This document shows, in pieces, positions 53,370-62,437 of a stretch of DNA of 64,000 bases. The first letter of the stretch is position 1. Each line of letters opens with the position of its first letter. The notes under the pieces were generated by a model that saw nothing but the letters and a program-made list of their open reading frames with translations, was not told where the DNA came from and did not search any database. Source of the stretch: an uncultured Negativicutes bacterium (GTDB lineage Bacteria; Bacillota; Negativicutes; Acidaminococcales; Acidaminococcaceae); contig CAMTOO010000003.1 of assembly GCA_947074185.1 (NCBI GenBank), forward strand, positions 1 through 64,000, written 5' to 3'. The translations under genes were made by a program, and so were the position numbers.

Positions 53370-54269
53370 TTAATCTACATCGAAAATAATTGTACTATTT
53401 CTTGAACTACCCAATAATTGCGCATTTACAATATTGTTTGAAGGTATTTTATCAACTGGAACATCGCTTGTATCATATTTTTGTGATTCAGATTCTACCT
53501 TTATGAGTTTTAAATATACAGCTAAGTCCTCTGTCCATTCACCCGGAAGATGAACTAACATTCCTGAAACCAATGCTGCATTTAAACTTATAAAAAAACC
53601 CTTTTCTGCTTCACTGCTTTTCGTGTAAACATTATCCGAATTTTTTATTCTTTCACTTATAGAGCCTACCCTACGCCCAACTTGACGTATAAAATCGGCA
53701 TCAGTTCTATATTCTTCATCTAAGGTAAAAATTGCATAACCAATCTTTTTTAAATCCTTAACAGTAAAGTAGTCTACATAAGCTACAATCGGAGTTTTAA
53801 TAGTTGCATGATCTAGTAAGATTTTATTTTTAACTAATCTTTCACCATTTAAATCTTCTAAGCCATCAATTTCACAAGCAACTCCATTAGCAACCAAGTA
53901 TTTTTGAAGCTTTAATGCAGTATTGAGAAATAATATTTCATCAGTATGCATTGTTATTCTTTGATTATAATAACTTCCATCAAACATATATTTCATACTT
54001 TTATTGCCATTTTTTAGTATAACGCGCGCTGTTCCCATATAGTTCATTCCCCTACCAATGGAGTAAGATATCACAACTTTATCAATTGTATCTATTGGAA
54101 ATTTTTTATTAAAAAGATTATTTATGGTTAGTATTCCATCTTTTGCAATAAAAACATTATATTTTTCTCCTGGGTCTGGGTGGGAATATAATTTTTTTAT
54201 AAATAAAAACGCAATGGCAATTAGTACTAGCACTAACAATAACATTCCGCCCATCATCAACTCTATCAT
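53370..54269 (-). CDS. Hypothetical membrane-anchored protein
   Basis: About 299 residues with one N-terminal membrane helix (MIELMMGGMLLLVLVLIAIAFLFI) and a cytoplasmic, mixed alpha/beta remainder. Residues about 40-120 are beta-rich (DGILTINNLFNKKFPIDTIDKVVISY). A helix-rich part follows (TDADFIRQVGRRVGSISERI). The first in-frame codon, TTG at 54281, abuts AAAGGAG, so the ATG at 54269 is used. I do not recognise the family. Confidence 0.75.
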   Translation of the reverse strand: MIELMMGGMLLLVLVLIAIAFLFIKKLYSHPDPGEKYNVFIAKDGILTINNLFNKKFPIDTIDKVVISYSIGRGMNYMGTARVILKNGNKSMKYMFDGSYYNQRITMHTDEILFLNTALKLQKYLVANGVACEIDGLEDLNGERLVKNKILLDHATIKTPIVAYVDYFTVKDLKKIGYAIFTLDEEYRTDADFIRQVGRRVGSISERIKNSDNVYTKSSEAEKGFFISLNAALVSGMLVHLPGEWTEDLAVYLKLIKVESESQKYDTSDVPVDKIPSNNIVNAQLLGSSRNSTIIFDVD

Positions 54270-54329
54270 AATTAAATACAACTCCTTTAGTTTTCAACAT
54301 TATATCACAGCCAATATTTTCTAACAAAC

Positions 54330-54366
54330 AAAAAGACTTAATGCCTAAGGCATTAAGTCTTTTTTT
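54330..54366 (-). terminator. Terminator of the trp operon
   Basis: A 15-bp perfect stem (54331-54345 with 54349-54363) and 3-base loop have T-runs on the minus strand, right after trpG. Confidence 0.93.
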
Positions 54367-54931
54367 ACATGTTTAAAAAATTCTTGATAATCTCCATTCC
54401 CTTTGGTGTAAGAATAGATTCAGGATGAAATTGTACTCCGTAGATCGGATATTCTTTATGTTCTACAGCCATTATTTCGCCGTCTGTAGTAGTTGCGATT
54501 ACTTTTAGCTCTTCTGGTAAGGTGTCAGCTACTGCTGCTAGAGAATGATATCTTGCTGCTTTAATATGTTCTGGCATATTAGCAAATAACTTAGAATCTG
54601 TAGTTAACTTCATTTCAGACTGTTTGCCATGCATTAGACACTTAGCATGTGTAACAGTAGCTCCAAAAGCCTCGCAAATCGCTTGATGACCTAAACAAAC
54701 TCCAAGTAGTGGTATTTGCTGCCCTACTGCTTTAACAGCTTCTACGCAAACTCCTGCAGCTTTTGGATAACCTGGACCTGGTGATAAAACAACTTTTTCT
54801 GGTTTTAAAGCTAATATCTCTTCAATTGTTAATTCATCATTACGCACAACCTTAATATCAGGGTTAATCGTTCCTAAAAATTGATAAAGGTTATAAGAAA
54901 AACTATCATAATTATCTATTAATAAAATCAT
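54365..54931 (-). CDS. trpG: Anthranilate synthase, glutamine amidotransferase subunit
   Basis: 188 residues of a class I glutamine amidotransferase: ILLIDNYDSFSYNLYQ, GPGYPKAAG, LGVCLGHQAICEAFG with the nucleophile Cys, and GVQFHPESILT with the His-Glu pair. It feeds ammonia to TrpE. The ATG overlaps the trpE stop by 1 base. It may also serve folate (PabA-like) because no separate pabA is visible here. Confidence 0.96.
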   Translation of the reverse strand: MILLIDNYDSFSYNLYQFLGTINPDIKVVRNDELTIEEILALKPEKVVLSPGPGYPKAAGVCVEAVKAVGQQIPLLGVCLGHQAICEAFGATVTHAKCLMHGKQSEMKLTTDSKLFANMPEHIKAARYHSLAAVADTLPEELKVIATTTDGEIMAVEHKEYPIYGVQFHPESILTPKGMEIIKNFLNM

Positions 54932-56406
54932 TATTCTAGCCCTCCTTGCGCTATTTCTAATGCTTTCACTACTGCTCGTGCTTTATTTATGCATTCTTCA
55001 TATTCTTTAATAGGTACGCTATCTGCTACAATCCCTGCGCCGCTACGAATAAACACTTTACCGTTTTTCTTAAAAGCAAGGCGTATAGCGATACATGTAT
55101 CAAGGTTTCCTGAAAAATCAATATAGCCTATTGCACCACCATAAATACCACGTTTATTATTTTCTAATTCGTTAATGATTTGGCAAGCACGAATTTTCGG
55201 CGCCCCTGAAAGAGTTCCTGCTGGCAAAATTGCATCGATAGCATCTAACGCATCCTTATCTTTGCAAATATCGCCAATAACAGTAGAGCCTATATGCATA
55301 ACATGTGAGTAACGTTCAATACTCATATATTTATCTACCTCTACGCTACCAAAATCACTAATTTTACCAATATCATTACGACCTAAGTCTACTAGCATAT
55401 TATGTTCTGCACATTCCTTTTCATCTGCCAAAAGATCTTTTTCGTTCTGTAAATCTTCTGCTTCAGTTTTACCTCTTGGTTTAGTGCCTGCTAACGGAAA
55501 TGTATAAAGTTTTCCATTTTCTAACTTCACTAATGTTTCTGGTGATGCCCCTGCTATTTCCACATCATCACTAGAAAAGTAAAACATGTATGGAGATGGA
55601 TTGATTGTTCTTAACACTCTGTAAGTATTTAATAGGCTTCCTTCAAAAGGAGCTTCTAAACGATTAGATAAAACCACTTGAAATATATCGCCATCTACAA
55701 TATATTCTTTCGCACGCTCTACCATTGAACAATATTTTTCTTGATCAAAAAGCGCTTTTGGTTCACTAAGCATTCTACCAGGATCTGCTGGACAAAGCTC
55801 GCCTTGTAAAAGAATTGCTTTCATTGCTTCAAGCTGGATACGCGCATTTTCATACTCTGCAACAATGTTAGTGCAAGGCACATTGGCGATTAAAATTATC
55901 TTTTGACGAAAATTATCAAAAGCAATGACTTTATCAAAAAGCATTACATCTACATCTTTAAAGCCTTCAGTATCTTCTGCATCAAGAGTTAAAGTAGGTT
56001 CAGCGTACTTAATGTAATCATAAGAAAAATAACCTACTAAACCACCTGTGAAAGAAGGTAGATAGTCAAAACGCGGACTTTTATTTTCCTTTAAAATTTC
56101 TCTAATAATCATATTAGGATGTTTGGTTTCGGAGGTAATCTTATTCCCATTTGTGATAGTTACTTGCCCATCTGTACAAGTAATTTCAGTTTTAGGCTCG
56201 AAACCAAGAAAAGTATATCTGCCCCATTTATTATTATCTTCAACTGATTCTAATAAATAGCAATGCTTACTCACATTTTTTAATTTTCTTAGCGCTTCAA
56301 TCGGCGTAAGGGTATCTGCGTATAATTCACAACTAATAGGAATTATCTTATATTGTCCCTCTAGTGCTTGCGCCTCTTTTAGACTTGGTTTCATTTCCAG
56401 TGTCAT
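54931..56406 (-). CDS. trpE: Anthranilate synthase component I
   Basis: About 491 residues of the chorismate-binding family. It has LLESVEDNNKWGRYTFLGF, FDYLPSFTGGLVGYFSYD, the catalytic GDIFQVVLSNR, ETLVKLENGKLYTFPLAGTKPRGKT, and LPAGTLSGAPKIRACQIINELEN. The start at 56406 is chosen because AAGGAG precedes it and the longer frame (56430) runs into trpA. It makes anthranilate from chorismate. It lies near the end of the operon. Confidence 0.96.
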   Translation of the reverse strand: MTLEMKPSLKEAQALEGQYKIIPISCELYADTLTPIEALRKLKNVSKHCYLLESVEDNNKWGRYTFLGFEPKTEITCTDGQVTITNGNKITSETKHPNMIIREILKENKSPRFDYLPSFTGGLVGYFSYDYIKYAEPTLTLDAEDTEGFKDVDVMLFDKVIAFDNFRQKIILIANVPCTNIVAEYENARIQLEAMKAILLQGELCPADPGRMLSEPKALFDQEKYCSMVERAKEYIVDGDIFQVVLSNRLEAPFEGSLLNTYRVLRTINPSPYMFYFSSDDVEIAGASPETLVKLENGKLYTFPLAGTKPRGKTEAEDLQNEKDLLADEKECAEHNMLVDLGRNDIGKISDFGSVEVDKYMSIERYSHVMHIGSTVIGDICKDKDALDAIDAILPAGTLSGAPKIRACQIINELENNKRGIYGGAIGYIDFSGNLDTCIAIRLAFKKNGKVFIRSGAGIVADSVPIKEYEECINKARAVVKALEIAQGGLE

Positions 56407-56407
56407 A

Positions 56408-57187
56408 TTATACTCCTTCAACAGCTGCAACCATTTGCTTTACATATTCACGTACTGGTTCAACAGAATCTTTACCATGTTCTCCTACGATTTTTACGAT
56501 AGCACTACCAACAATTGCGCCGTCACTAACTTTAGCCATGGCAGCTGCTTGCTCAGGTGTGGAAATACCAAACCCTATTGCTACTGGCGTGTCCGTAACT
56601 TCGCGAATTTGTTCTACGATAGCACCTATATCAGTTGTGATATTAGAACGCACCCCTGTTACGCCAAGACTAGATACTACATAAACATAGCCTGTAGCTT
56701 CTTTCGCAATCATTTTTATACGAGCATCAGAAGTTGGTGCTATAAGAGAAATAATATCTACACCGTGCTTAGTTGCAGCTTCTAACAATTCTGCTTTTTC
56801 TTCAAAAGGTACATCTGGAACAATAGTTCCATAAACACCTACTTCTTCGCATTTTGTGTAGAACTTTTCTACCCCATAAGTGAATATCGGATTTACATAA
56901 GTTAAAAATACTAATGGTACATCAGTTAATGTTCGTACTTCTTTAATCATGTCAAAAATTTTATCTGTAGTACAACCTTTGCTTAAAGCACGCATATTTG
57001 CAGCTTGGATAACTTCACCTTCTGCAACAGGATCACTAAATGGTATGCCTAACTCTACTACTGCAGCTCCTGCTTCTGCCATTGCTACGATAAGTTTTTT
57101 CGTTGTTTCTAAATCCGGATCACCGGAAGTTATAAATGGAATAAAAGCTTTTGGATGCTTTTGAAATGCTTCTTTTATCTTATTCAT
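56408..57187 (-). CDS. trpA: Tryptophan synthase alpha subunit
   Basis: 259 residues with [59 protein letters not shown] and [13 protein letters not shown]. It splits indole-3-glycerol phosphate to indole and passes it to TrpB. The ATG at 57187 overlaps the end of trpB, with GGGGGT as its ribosome-binding site. Confidence 0.97.
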   Translation of the reverse strand: MNKIKEAFQKHPKAFIPFITSGDPDLETTKKLIVAMAEAGAAVVELGIPFSDPVAEGEVIQAANMRALSKGCTTDKIFDMIKEVRTLTDVPLVFLTYVNPIFTYGVEKFYTKCEEVGVYGTIVPDVPFEEKAELLEAATKHGVDIISLIAPTSDARIKMIAKEATGYVYVVSSLGVTGVRSNITTDIGAIVEQIREVTDTPVAIGFGISTPEQAAAMAKVSDGAIVGSAIVKIVGEHGKDSVEPVREYVKQMVAAVEGV

Positions 57188-58364
57188 GTAAGTTGACCCC
57201 CTTATATCTAGCAATAGCTGCTACGTCTTTATCACCGCGTCCAGAAAGATTTACAACAATAATTTTATCTTTACTGAGAGTAGGCGCTAATTTCATAGCA
57301 TAACTTAATGCATGAGCGCTTTCTACTGCTGGGATAATACCTTCCATTCTTGATAAATATTCAAAAGCTTCTACTGATTCATCATCTGTACAAGGAACAT
57401 ATTTTGCTCTGCCAATATCATGCAAATAAGCATGTTCTGGTCCAATACCTGGATAATCTAACCCTGCAGAAATCGAATATACTGGTGCAATTTGACCATA
57501 TTCATCTTGCATAAAGTATGATTTCATGCCGTGGAAAATACCTTCACTTCCACGAGCAATTGTTGCTGCAGTTTCTGCTGTATTTACACCGCGACCTGCT
57601 GCTTCTACACCAATAAGCTCTACTTCTTCATCAGGAATAAAATCATAAAATAACCCCATCGCATTAGATCCACCACCTACACAAGCAATTACTGCATCTG
57701 GTAAGCGACCTTCTTTTGCAAGCATTTGTTCTTTCACTTCTTTACCGATTACTTTTTGAAAATCTCTTACCATTTCAGGATAAGGATGTGGACCCATAAC
57801 AGAACCTAATACATAGAATGTATCTTCAACTTGTGCAGTCCATACACGCATTGCTTCATTAACTGCATCTTTTAATGTTTGTGTTCCAGACTCAACTGCA
57901 ACAACTTTTGCGCCTAAAAGTTCCATTCTAAAAACGTTTAGTGCTTGGCGCTCTGTATCTTCTTTACCCATATATACTACGCAATCCATACCCATCAAAG
58001 CTGCTACTGTTGCTGTAGCAACCCCATGTTGTCCTGCGCCTGTTTCTGCTATAACACGCTTTTTGCCCATCTTTTTGGCTAGTAAGCATTGTCCTAATAC
58101 ATTATTGATTTTATGTGCACCTGTGTGATTTAAATCTTCGCGTTTAAGATAGATTTTTGCACCGCCTAAGTCATTAGTCATCTTTTCTGCATAATAAAGT
58201 AAGCTTGGACGATTTGCATATTCCCTATATAATGCTTGCAATTCGTTTAAAAATTCCGGATCATTTTTATAAAACTCATAAGCCTTTTCTAATTCCAAAA
58301 CTGCATTCATTAAAGTTTCTGGAATATATTGTCCACCGTGTATGCCGTATCTTCCCTTAGTCAT
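57180..58364 (-). CDS. trpB: Tryptophan synthase beta subunit
   Basis: 394 residues, PLP enzyme, with the lysine motif [25 protein letters not shown], and GGGSNAMG; the normal [15 protein letters not shown] start is present. It condenses indole and serine. Its start overlaps the end of trpF by 8 bp. Confidence 0.98.
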   Translation of the reverse strand: MTKGRYGIHGGQYIPETLMNAVLELEKAYEFYKNDPEFLNELQALYREYANRPSLLYYAEKMTNDLGGAKIYLKREDLNHTGAHKINNVLGQCLLAKKMGKKRVIAETGAGQHGVATATVAALMGMDCVVYMGKEDTERQALNVFRMELLGAKVVAVESGTQTLKDAVNEAMRVWTAQVEDTFYVLGSVMGPHPYPEMVRDFQKVIGKEVKEQMLAKEGRLPDAVIACVGGGSNAMGLFYDFIPDEEVELIGVEAAGRGVNTAETAATIARGSEGIFHGMKSYFMQDEYGQIAPVYSISAGLDYPGIGPEHAYLHDIGRAKYVPCTDDESVEAFEYLSRMEGIIPAVESAHALSYAMKLAPTLSKDKIIVVNLSGRGDKDVAAIARYKGVNLHE

Positions 58365-58995
58365 TGTTCATACCTCTCACTTCATTTATAAATTTTTCTA
58401 TCTTCAAACTATCTTTAATTCCATTTGTTTCTACACCACTAGAAATATCTACACCGCAGAATAAATCTTTATGTTTAGATACTTTTACTTTATCTATTAT
58501 CTCAGTAACGTTTTCAGGAGTTAATCCACCTGCAACAAAGAATGGTTTATTAATTTCTAGATTATCTAATAATTGCAAATCAAAAGTTTTACCTGTTCCT
58601 CCAGCTTCTTTTTCACTAAAGGTATCTAGCAAATATTTATCTACGTTATTAGGAACACCTTCTTCGCTACCACCCACGCTAACCGACTTAATTATTTCAT
58701 TGGACATATTTTGTCTAAGCTTTTCAATGTACTCTTCGTCTTCATTACCATGTAATTGAACTACATCAATTATATTAGCTCCTACTATCTCTATTATTTC
58801 TGCATGACTTTCATTAACAAAAACTCCTACTGTTTTAATACTTGGATCTAAGAGAGCTTTTAACACCATCGCTAATTGTTTCGTTACTTTCCGTGAACTC
58901 TTCGCAAATACAAAGCCAACATATTCTGGTTTTAAATTATTGACTACAGCTATATCTTCCGGTTTTGATAACCCACAAATTTTAATTTGTTTCAT
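58357..58995 (-). CDS. trpF: Phosphoribosylanthranilate isomerase
   Basis: 212 residues, TIM barrel with [39 protein letters not shown] and [13 protein letters not shown] then [10 protein letters not shown]. It isomerises phosphoribosylanthranilate. Lies between trpC and trpB with short gaps. Confidence 0.96.
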   Translation of the reverse strand: MKQIKICGLSKPEDIAVVNNLKPEYVGFVFAKSSRKVTKQLAMVLKALLDPSIKTVGVFVNESHAEIIEIVGANIIDVVQLHGNEDEEYIEKLRQNMSNEIIKSVSVGGSEEGVPNNVDKYLLDTFSEKEAGGTGKTFDLQLLDNLEINKPFFVAGGLTPENVTEIIDKVKVSKHKDLFCGVDISSGVETNGIKDSLKIEKFINEVRGMNND

Positions 58996-59004
58996 CGCTA
59001 TCCT

Positions 59005-59796
59005 CTACTTTCCTCGTAATACTTTTAAAGCTTCTGCAATATTAGCACTACGCATAAGAGTTTCACCGATAAGTACTGCATTTGTGCCATTGTTTTCTAG
59101 CATTTCAATATCCTCTCTAGTTTTAATGCCACTTTCAGAAACAAAGAGAACATCTTGCGGAACAAGTTTTCTTAATCTAATACTGTTGTTAATATCTACT
59201 GTAAAATCTTTTAAGTTTCTATTATTTACACCTATTATTTTGGCCTCTGCTTTTAAAGCAGATTCTATTTCATATTCATCATGTACTTCTACTAATACAT
59301 CAAGCCCTAAAGATTCACTTATTGCTAAGTATTCTTTCAGTTCTTCGGTGGGCAGAAGCGCGCATATTAGTAAAATCGCGCTCGCCCCCAAAGCTCTTGC
59401 TTCATATATTTGATAGTCAGAGACAGTGAAATCCTTTCGCAGAACAGGAATACTTACTTTTTTCGCTATCTCCTCTAAGTATCTGTCACTTCCCAAGAAA
59501 AATTTTGGTTCAGTCAAACAAGATACAGCAGCAGCTCCAGCAGCCTCATATTCACTCGCAATCTGCAATGGATTAAAAGTTTCCGCAATAACACCTTTAG
59601 ATGGAGAAGCTTTTTTTACTTCACAGATAAAGTTCATGCCCGGATTGCCAATCGCCCCTGCAAAAGTCCCGTAGTCATTCGCGAACTCACCCTTCACTAA
59701 AGATTCGGCTTCACTTCTTACCGTTTCCAGACTTTTTTGCTTTTGTAAATTCGCTACTCTTACTTTAGTAGCATCTGCAATTTTTTGTAGAATCAT
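59005..59796 (-). CDS. trpC: Indole-3-glycerol phosphate synthase
   Basis: About 263 residues: ICEVKKASPSKGVIAE (catalytic Lys), AAAVSCLTEPKFFLGS, LRKDFTVSDYQIYEAR, GVNNRNLKDFTVD and VSESGIKTREDI. It closes the indole ring. The second of two adjacent ATGs (59796) has the better spacing from GAGGT. Confidence 0.97.
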   Translation of the reverse strand: MILQKIADATKVRVANLQKQKSLETVRSEAESLVKGEFANDYGTFAGAIGNPGMNFICEVKKASPSKGVIAETFNPLQIASEYEAAGAAAVSCLTEPKFFLGSDRYLEEIAKKVSIPVLRKDFTVSDYQIYEARALGASAILLICALLPTEELKEYLAISESLGLDVLVEVHDEYEIESALKAEAKIIGVNNRNLKDFTVDINNSIRLRKLVPQDVLFVSESGIKTREDIEMLENNGTNAVLIGETLMRSANIAEALKVLRGK

Positions 59797-59834
59797 CATA
59801 ACCTCGATTGTTGTATTTTATGAGTTGTTGTATT

Positions 59835-60845
59835 TTATGAGTTGCTGCATTTTATAAATTCTTCTAATTTAGCTATCGCTTTACCGCCATCTAATAACTC
59901 TTTAGCTTTTGCAATACCTTCTTCAATAGTAGCTACTTTTTCTGTTAGATATAAGCACACTGCTGAATTCATAAGTACTGCATTTCTTTTAGCACCTTGC
60001 TCTTTACCACTTAGGATGTTACGAGTGATTTCAGCATTTTCTGCTGGGCCACCACCCACTAAATCTTCTTTTTTACAATATTCAATACCGTAATCTTTTG
60101 GATCTAAAATATATTCGGTGATTTCACCATCTTTAATTTCTGCTACTGTGTTAGTATCAGAAACTGTAATTTCATCTATCCCATCATTGCCATATACTAC
60201 CATACCTCTTTTAACTCCAAGGTTTTTTAGAACTTCTGCAAGAGGCCTTACTAACGCTTTGTCATAAACACCTAGAAGCTGAATATTTGCAAAAGCTGGA
60301 TTAGATAATGGTCCAATAATATTAAACACTGTTCTAATGCCAATTTCTTTTCTTACTGGACCTGCAAAACGCATTGATGAATGATACATTTGCGCAAACA
60401 AGAAACAAATGTTAATTTGCTCAAGCATCTCTGCACTTTTTTCTGCTGGAATATCAATCTTTACCCCTAAAGCTTCTAGAACATCTGCTGCACCGCATTT
60501 GCTTGATACACTGCGATTGCCATGCTTTGCAACATTAACACCCGCTGCGGCTACAACTATAGAACTTGTAGTAGAGATGTTAAAAGTGTTTGCACAATCT
60601 CCCCCTGTACCAACAATTTCTAAGGTATCACTTGTAGGTATGATGCGAATACATTTTTCTCTTAATACATTTGCACAAGCTGTTATTTCTTCAATAGTTT
60701 CGCCCTTCATACGAAGTGCTGTGATAAATGCTGCGATTTGCGCTGATGGTGCATCACCATTCATGATTTCACGCATTGCGCCTGTTGTTTCCATAGCTGT
60801 TAAATCTTGAGTTTCTGTTAATTTGCTAATTGCTTGTTGAATCAT
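59835..60845 (-). CDS. trpD: Anthranilate phosphoribosyltransferase
   Basis: About 336 residues: GDAPSAQIAAFITALRMKGET, EIVGTGGDCANTFNISTTSSI, VAKHGNRSVSSKCGAADVLEALGV and the C-terminal nucleoside phosphorylase-like fold. It joins anthranilate to PRPP. ATGs at 60851 and 60845 are both in frame; the second has better spacing from AAGGAG. First gene of the operon, after the T-box. Confidence 0.97.
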   Translation of the reverse strand: MIQQAISKLTETQDLTAMETTGAMREIMNGDAPSAQIAAFITALRMKGETIEEITACANVLREKCIRIIPTSDTLEIVGTGGDCANTFNISTTSSIVVAAAGVNVAKHGNRSVSSKCGAADVLEALGVKIDIPAEKSAEMLEQINICFLFAQMYHSSMRFAGPVRKEIGIRTVFNIIGPLSNPAFANIQLLGVYDKALVRPLAEVLKNLGVKRGMVVYGNDGIDEITVSDTNTVAEIKDGEITEYILDPKDYGIEYCKKEDLVGGGPAENAEITRNILSGKEQGAKRNAVLMNSAVCLYLTEKVATIEEGIAKAKELLDGGKAIAKLEEFIKCSNS

Positions 60846-60893
60846 TTTCATTTCTCCTTTTCTTTACATTGTTGGTAAGTGGTCAGGACAAAT

Positions 60894-61184
60894 AAAAAAA
60901 CCTGTCCTTGAAATATATACAAGGACAGGATTATAAACAAATAAACCTGCGGTACCACCTTGATTCACGAATATTCGTGCTCTTTAGCAGAGTGCCAACA
61001 CACCCCTCACCCTTAACGCTGGTGTTACGTTATGCAGTACTCTCACAAAGTGATTTCAACATACCCTCAACGGTCCATTTACTAAACAGCATCTCTGTTT
61101 GGTTCCCAGCATCCCAAACTCTCTGTAAGCGCTTTTTTTAGCTTGATCTCCGTCTCAACGGTTTTGTGGTCAATATTTAATTCT
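60894..61184 (-). ncRNA. T-box leader of the trp operon (Trp specifier)
   Basis: The minus-strand RNA contains the T-box sequence GGTGGTACCGCAGG (60946-60959) followed by a terminator hairpin (60901-60910 with 60920-60929) and seven T residues. The stem I region (about 61060-61140) has GA-rich segments and a specifier loop, where TGG (61075-61077) precedes ACC, matching the Trp codon. Uncharged tRNA-Trp should promote antitermination and trp expression. This accounts for the 340-bp gap before trpD. Confidence 0.93.
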
Positions 61185-61190
61185 AAATGC

Positions 61191-61219
61191 AATATAACAT
61201 CGTTTTTTTTATTCGTCAA
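61191..61219 (-). promoter_or_regulatory. trp operon promoter
   Basis: The minus strand has TTGACG (61214-61219), 17 bases, then TATATT (61191-61196), just upstream of the T-box leader. Confidence 0.8.
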
Positions 61220-61274
61220 ATACTTTTTTACACATTTTTTCTTTTTTTGTAAAAGTGTAAACTTTGTTATACTT

Positions 61275-62006
61275 TTATTTCTTTTCTTCATAAGTTACGA
61301 TAATCTTCGTAACTGCACAATCATGGTTTACATAGAAATCTAAACCATCTTTGGATTTTTCCTGCCCTCCAAAATTGTAACCGTAAATAAATGATTCCTT
61401 GGTAGGATCTTTAGGATAAGTTATTCTTGCTGGCATACCATATTGCCCCAATACTCTTGGCGCTAAATCGCCTACACCAACGCCGCGCATAGTATAAAGT
61501 GTATCCAAAGTAGATTCTATAGAAATAAGCTTTTTGGTTTTTTCATCTACTAAAACTCTTACTTTTTCAAAAGTATAAGTTGTAATATTCCTTTTGGTTG
61601 TTTTTTCAAACTTATCACCAAGTTCTTCTTTTATACCTGTAAAATCAAACACACTATTAACATGCACATCACCTACTATTTCATCTTCAGCAACGAGAGT
61701 TTCGGTAGGAGGATTAATATTAGTGAACTCTTTAAGCACAAAACCTTCCTCACCATACCAATCAACCTTTAACCATTTTCCGCTTTCACCTAATACTTTA
61801 AATAAACTATGACGAGGTAAAGTGCGTAATATTTCTCCCTCTGGTGCTTTACGGAAGTTTACATCATCACCAGTTAAAAGTGCAAAGTTACCTTTTTTAT
61901 AGCCAGGTATTTCTGTTCCCATATAAAATTCTTCAGCAAATGCTGTAGCATTTAAAACTAAAAGCAAAGCCATAGCCAATGCTACGGTAATTCTTTTTAA
62001 AAACAT
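61275..62006 (-). CDS. Exported SH3-domain protein
   Basis: About 243 residues. The start at 62006 (AGGGGTG upstream; the frame opens at 62099) gives a clear signal peptide (FLKRITVALAMALLLVLNATAFA). The mature protein begins with an SH3b-like domain (about 40-95, LLTGDDVNFRKAPEGEILRTLPRHSLFKVLGESGKWLKVDWYGEEGFVL) likely to bind cell wall. The C-terminal half has no recognised domain. It has its own promoter and ends near the trp promoter region. Confidence 0.85.
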   Translation of the reverse strand: MFLKRITVALAMALLLVLNATAFAEEFYMGTEIPGYKKGNFALLTGDDVNFRKAPEGEILRTLPRHSLFKVLGESGKWLKVDWYGEEGFVLKEFTNINPPTETLVAEDEIVGDVHVNSVFDFTGIKEELGDKFEKTTKRNITTYTFEKVRVLVDEKTKKLISIESTLDTLYTMRGVGVGDLAPRVLGQYGMPARITYPKDPTKESFIYGYNFGGQEKSKDGLDFYVNHDCAVTKIIVTYEEKK

Positions 62007-62034
62007 AGTTTCACCCCTAAAAATTGATAACTTA

Positions 62035-62063
62035 ATTATATCATATATTATATTTTCTGTATC
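62035..62063 (-). promoter_or_regulatory. Promoter of the SH3 protein gene
   Basis: The minus strand has TATAAT (62035-62040), a 17-base spacer, and GATACA (62058-62063). The -10 is perfect and the -35 is partial. Confidence 0.6.
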
Positions 62064-62079
62064 GATATAATTTATATAT

Positions 62080-62120
62080 GAAAAAAGCGCTATTCTCATC
62101 AGCTGAAAATAGCGCTTTCA
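62080..62120 (-). terminator. Terminator of the tiny-peptide unit
   Basis: An 11-bp stem (AAAGCGCTATT with AATAGCGCTTT) and 13-base loop are followed on the minus strand by six T residues. It overlaps the stop codon of the 7-codon frame. Confidence 0.88.
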
Positions 62121-62141
62121 ATGTTTGTCTTCATTTAACAT
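62118..62141 (-). CDS. 7-codon reading frame with strong ribosome-binding site
   Basis: MLNEDKH, preceded by AAAGGAGA at good spacing, directly before the terminator. Too short for a familiar protein. It may be translated, or it may mark ribosome traffic next to the terminator. No homologue is recognised. Confidence 0.4.
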   Translation of the reverse strand: MLNEDKH

Positions 62142-62179
62142 TGGTAATCTCCTTTGATTATTAATATTAATTTAACTTC

Positions 62180-62239
62180 TTAGTGAACCATGTAAAATTT
62201 TAAAGAACACATTGCTTTTACGAATTTTTGAATAGTCAT
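62180..62239 (-). CDS. 19-residue peptide gene
   Basis: MTIQKFVKAMCSLKFYMVH is encoded on the minus strand with TAGGAGGAAACAATC before its ATG, a near-ideal ribosome-binding site. The peptide is basic and has one Cys. A promoter (62291-62319) and a terminator (62080-62120) bound a unit of about 200 bases that holds only this frame and the 7-codon frame. A small hairpin (AAGATT/AATCTT) sits in the 5' leader. I recognise no family. It could be a signalling peptide, a leader peptide, a membrane-active micropeptide, or a regulatory RNA with an incidental frame. The remaining gap DNA between the SH3 gene and dinB shows no other gene. Confidence 0.6.
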   Translation of the reverse strand: MTIQKFVKAMCSLKFYMVH

Positions 62240-62290
62240 GATTGTTTCCTCCTATACATAAATTTAAGATTTTCTAATCTTTATGTGCCT

Positions 62291-62319
62291 AGTATAACAC
62301 AGTGGTTTTATTTTGTCCA
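62291..62319 (-). promoter_or_regulatory. Promoter of the tiny-peptide unit
   Basis: The minus strand has TGGACA (62314-62319), exactly 17 bases, then TATACT (62291-62296). The start site would lie about 45 bases before the 19-residue frame. Confidence 0.75.
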
Positions 62320-62356
62320 GTAGGGCTTTCATTTGTCCCGCTTGTTGTTTTTGAAA

Positions 62357-62389
62357 GCCTAACCCTTGATAAACACTAAGGTTAGGATA
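62357..62389 (-). terminator. Possible terminator after dinB
   Basis: CCTAACC/GGTTAGG arms (extended by TT/AA with one bulged C) enclose a loop of about 10 bases. The following minus-strand bases are only weakly T-rich, so function as a terminator is uncertain. Confidence 0.45.
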
Positions 62390-62437
62390 CTTGTTATTTT
62401 TCCCTTAATTTCAACAAAAAAAATTTTTTTATTTTTT

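Noticed and set aside
60852-61190. Classical trpL leader-peptide attenuator
   Set aside because: The T-box sequence and specifier loop explain the leader; no Trp-rich short frame is seen.
61082-61291. 69-codon frame on the minus strand
   Set aside because: It overlaps the trp promoter and T-box stem I and is Lys-rich from AT-rich DNA.
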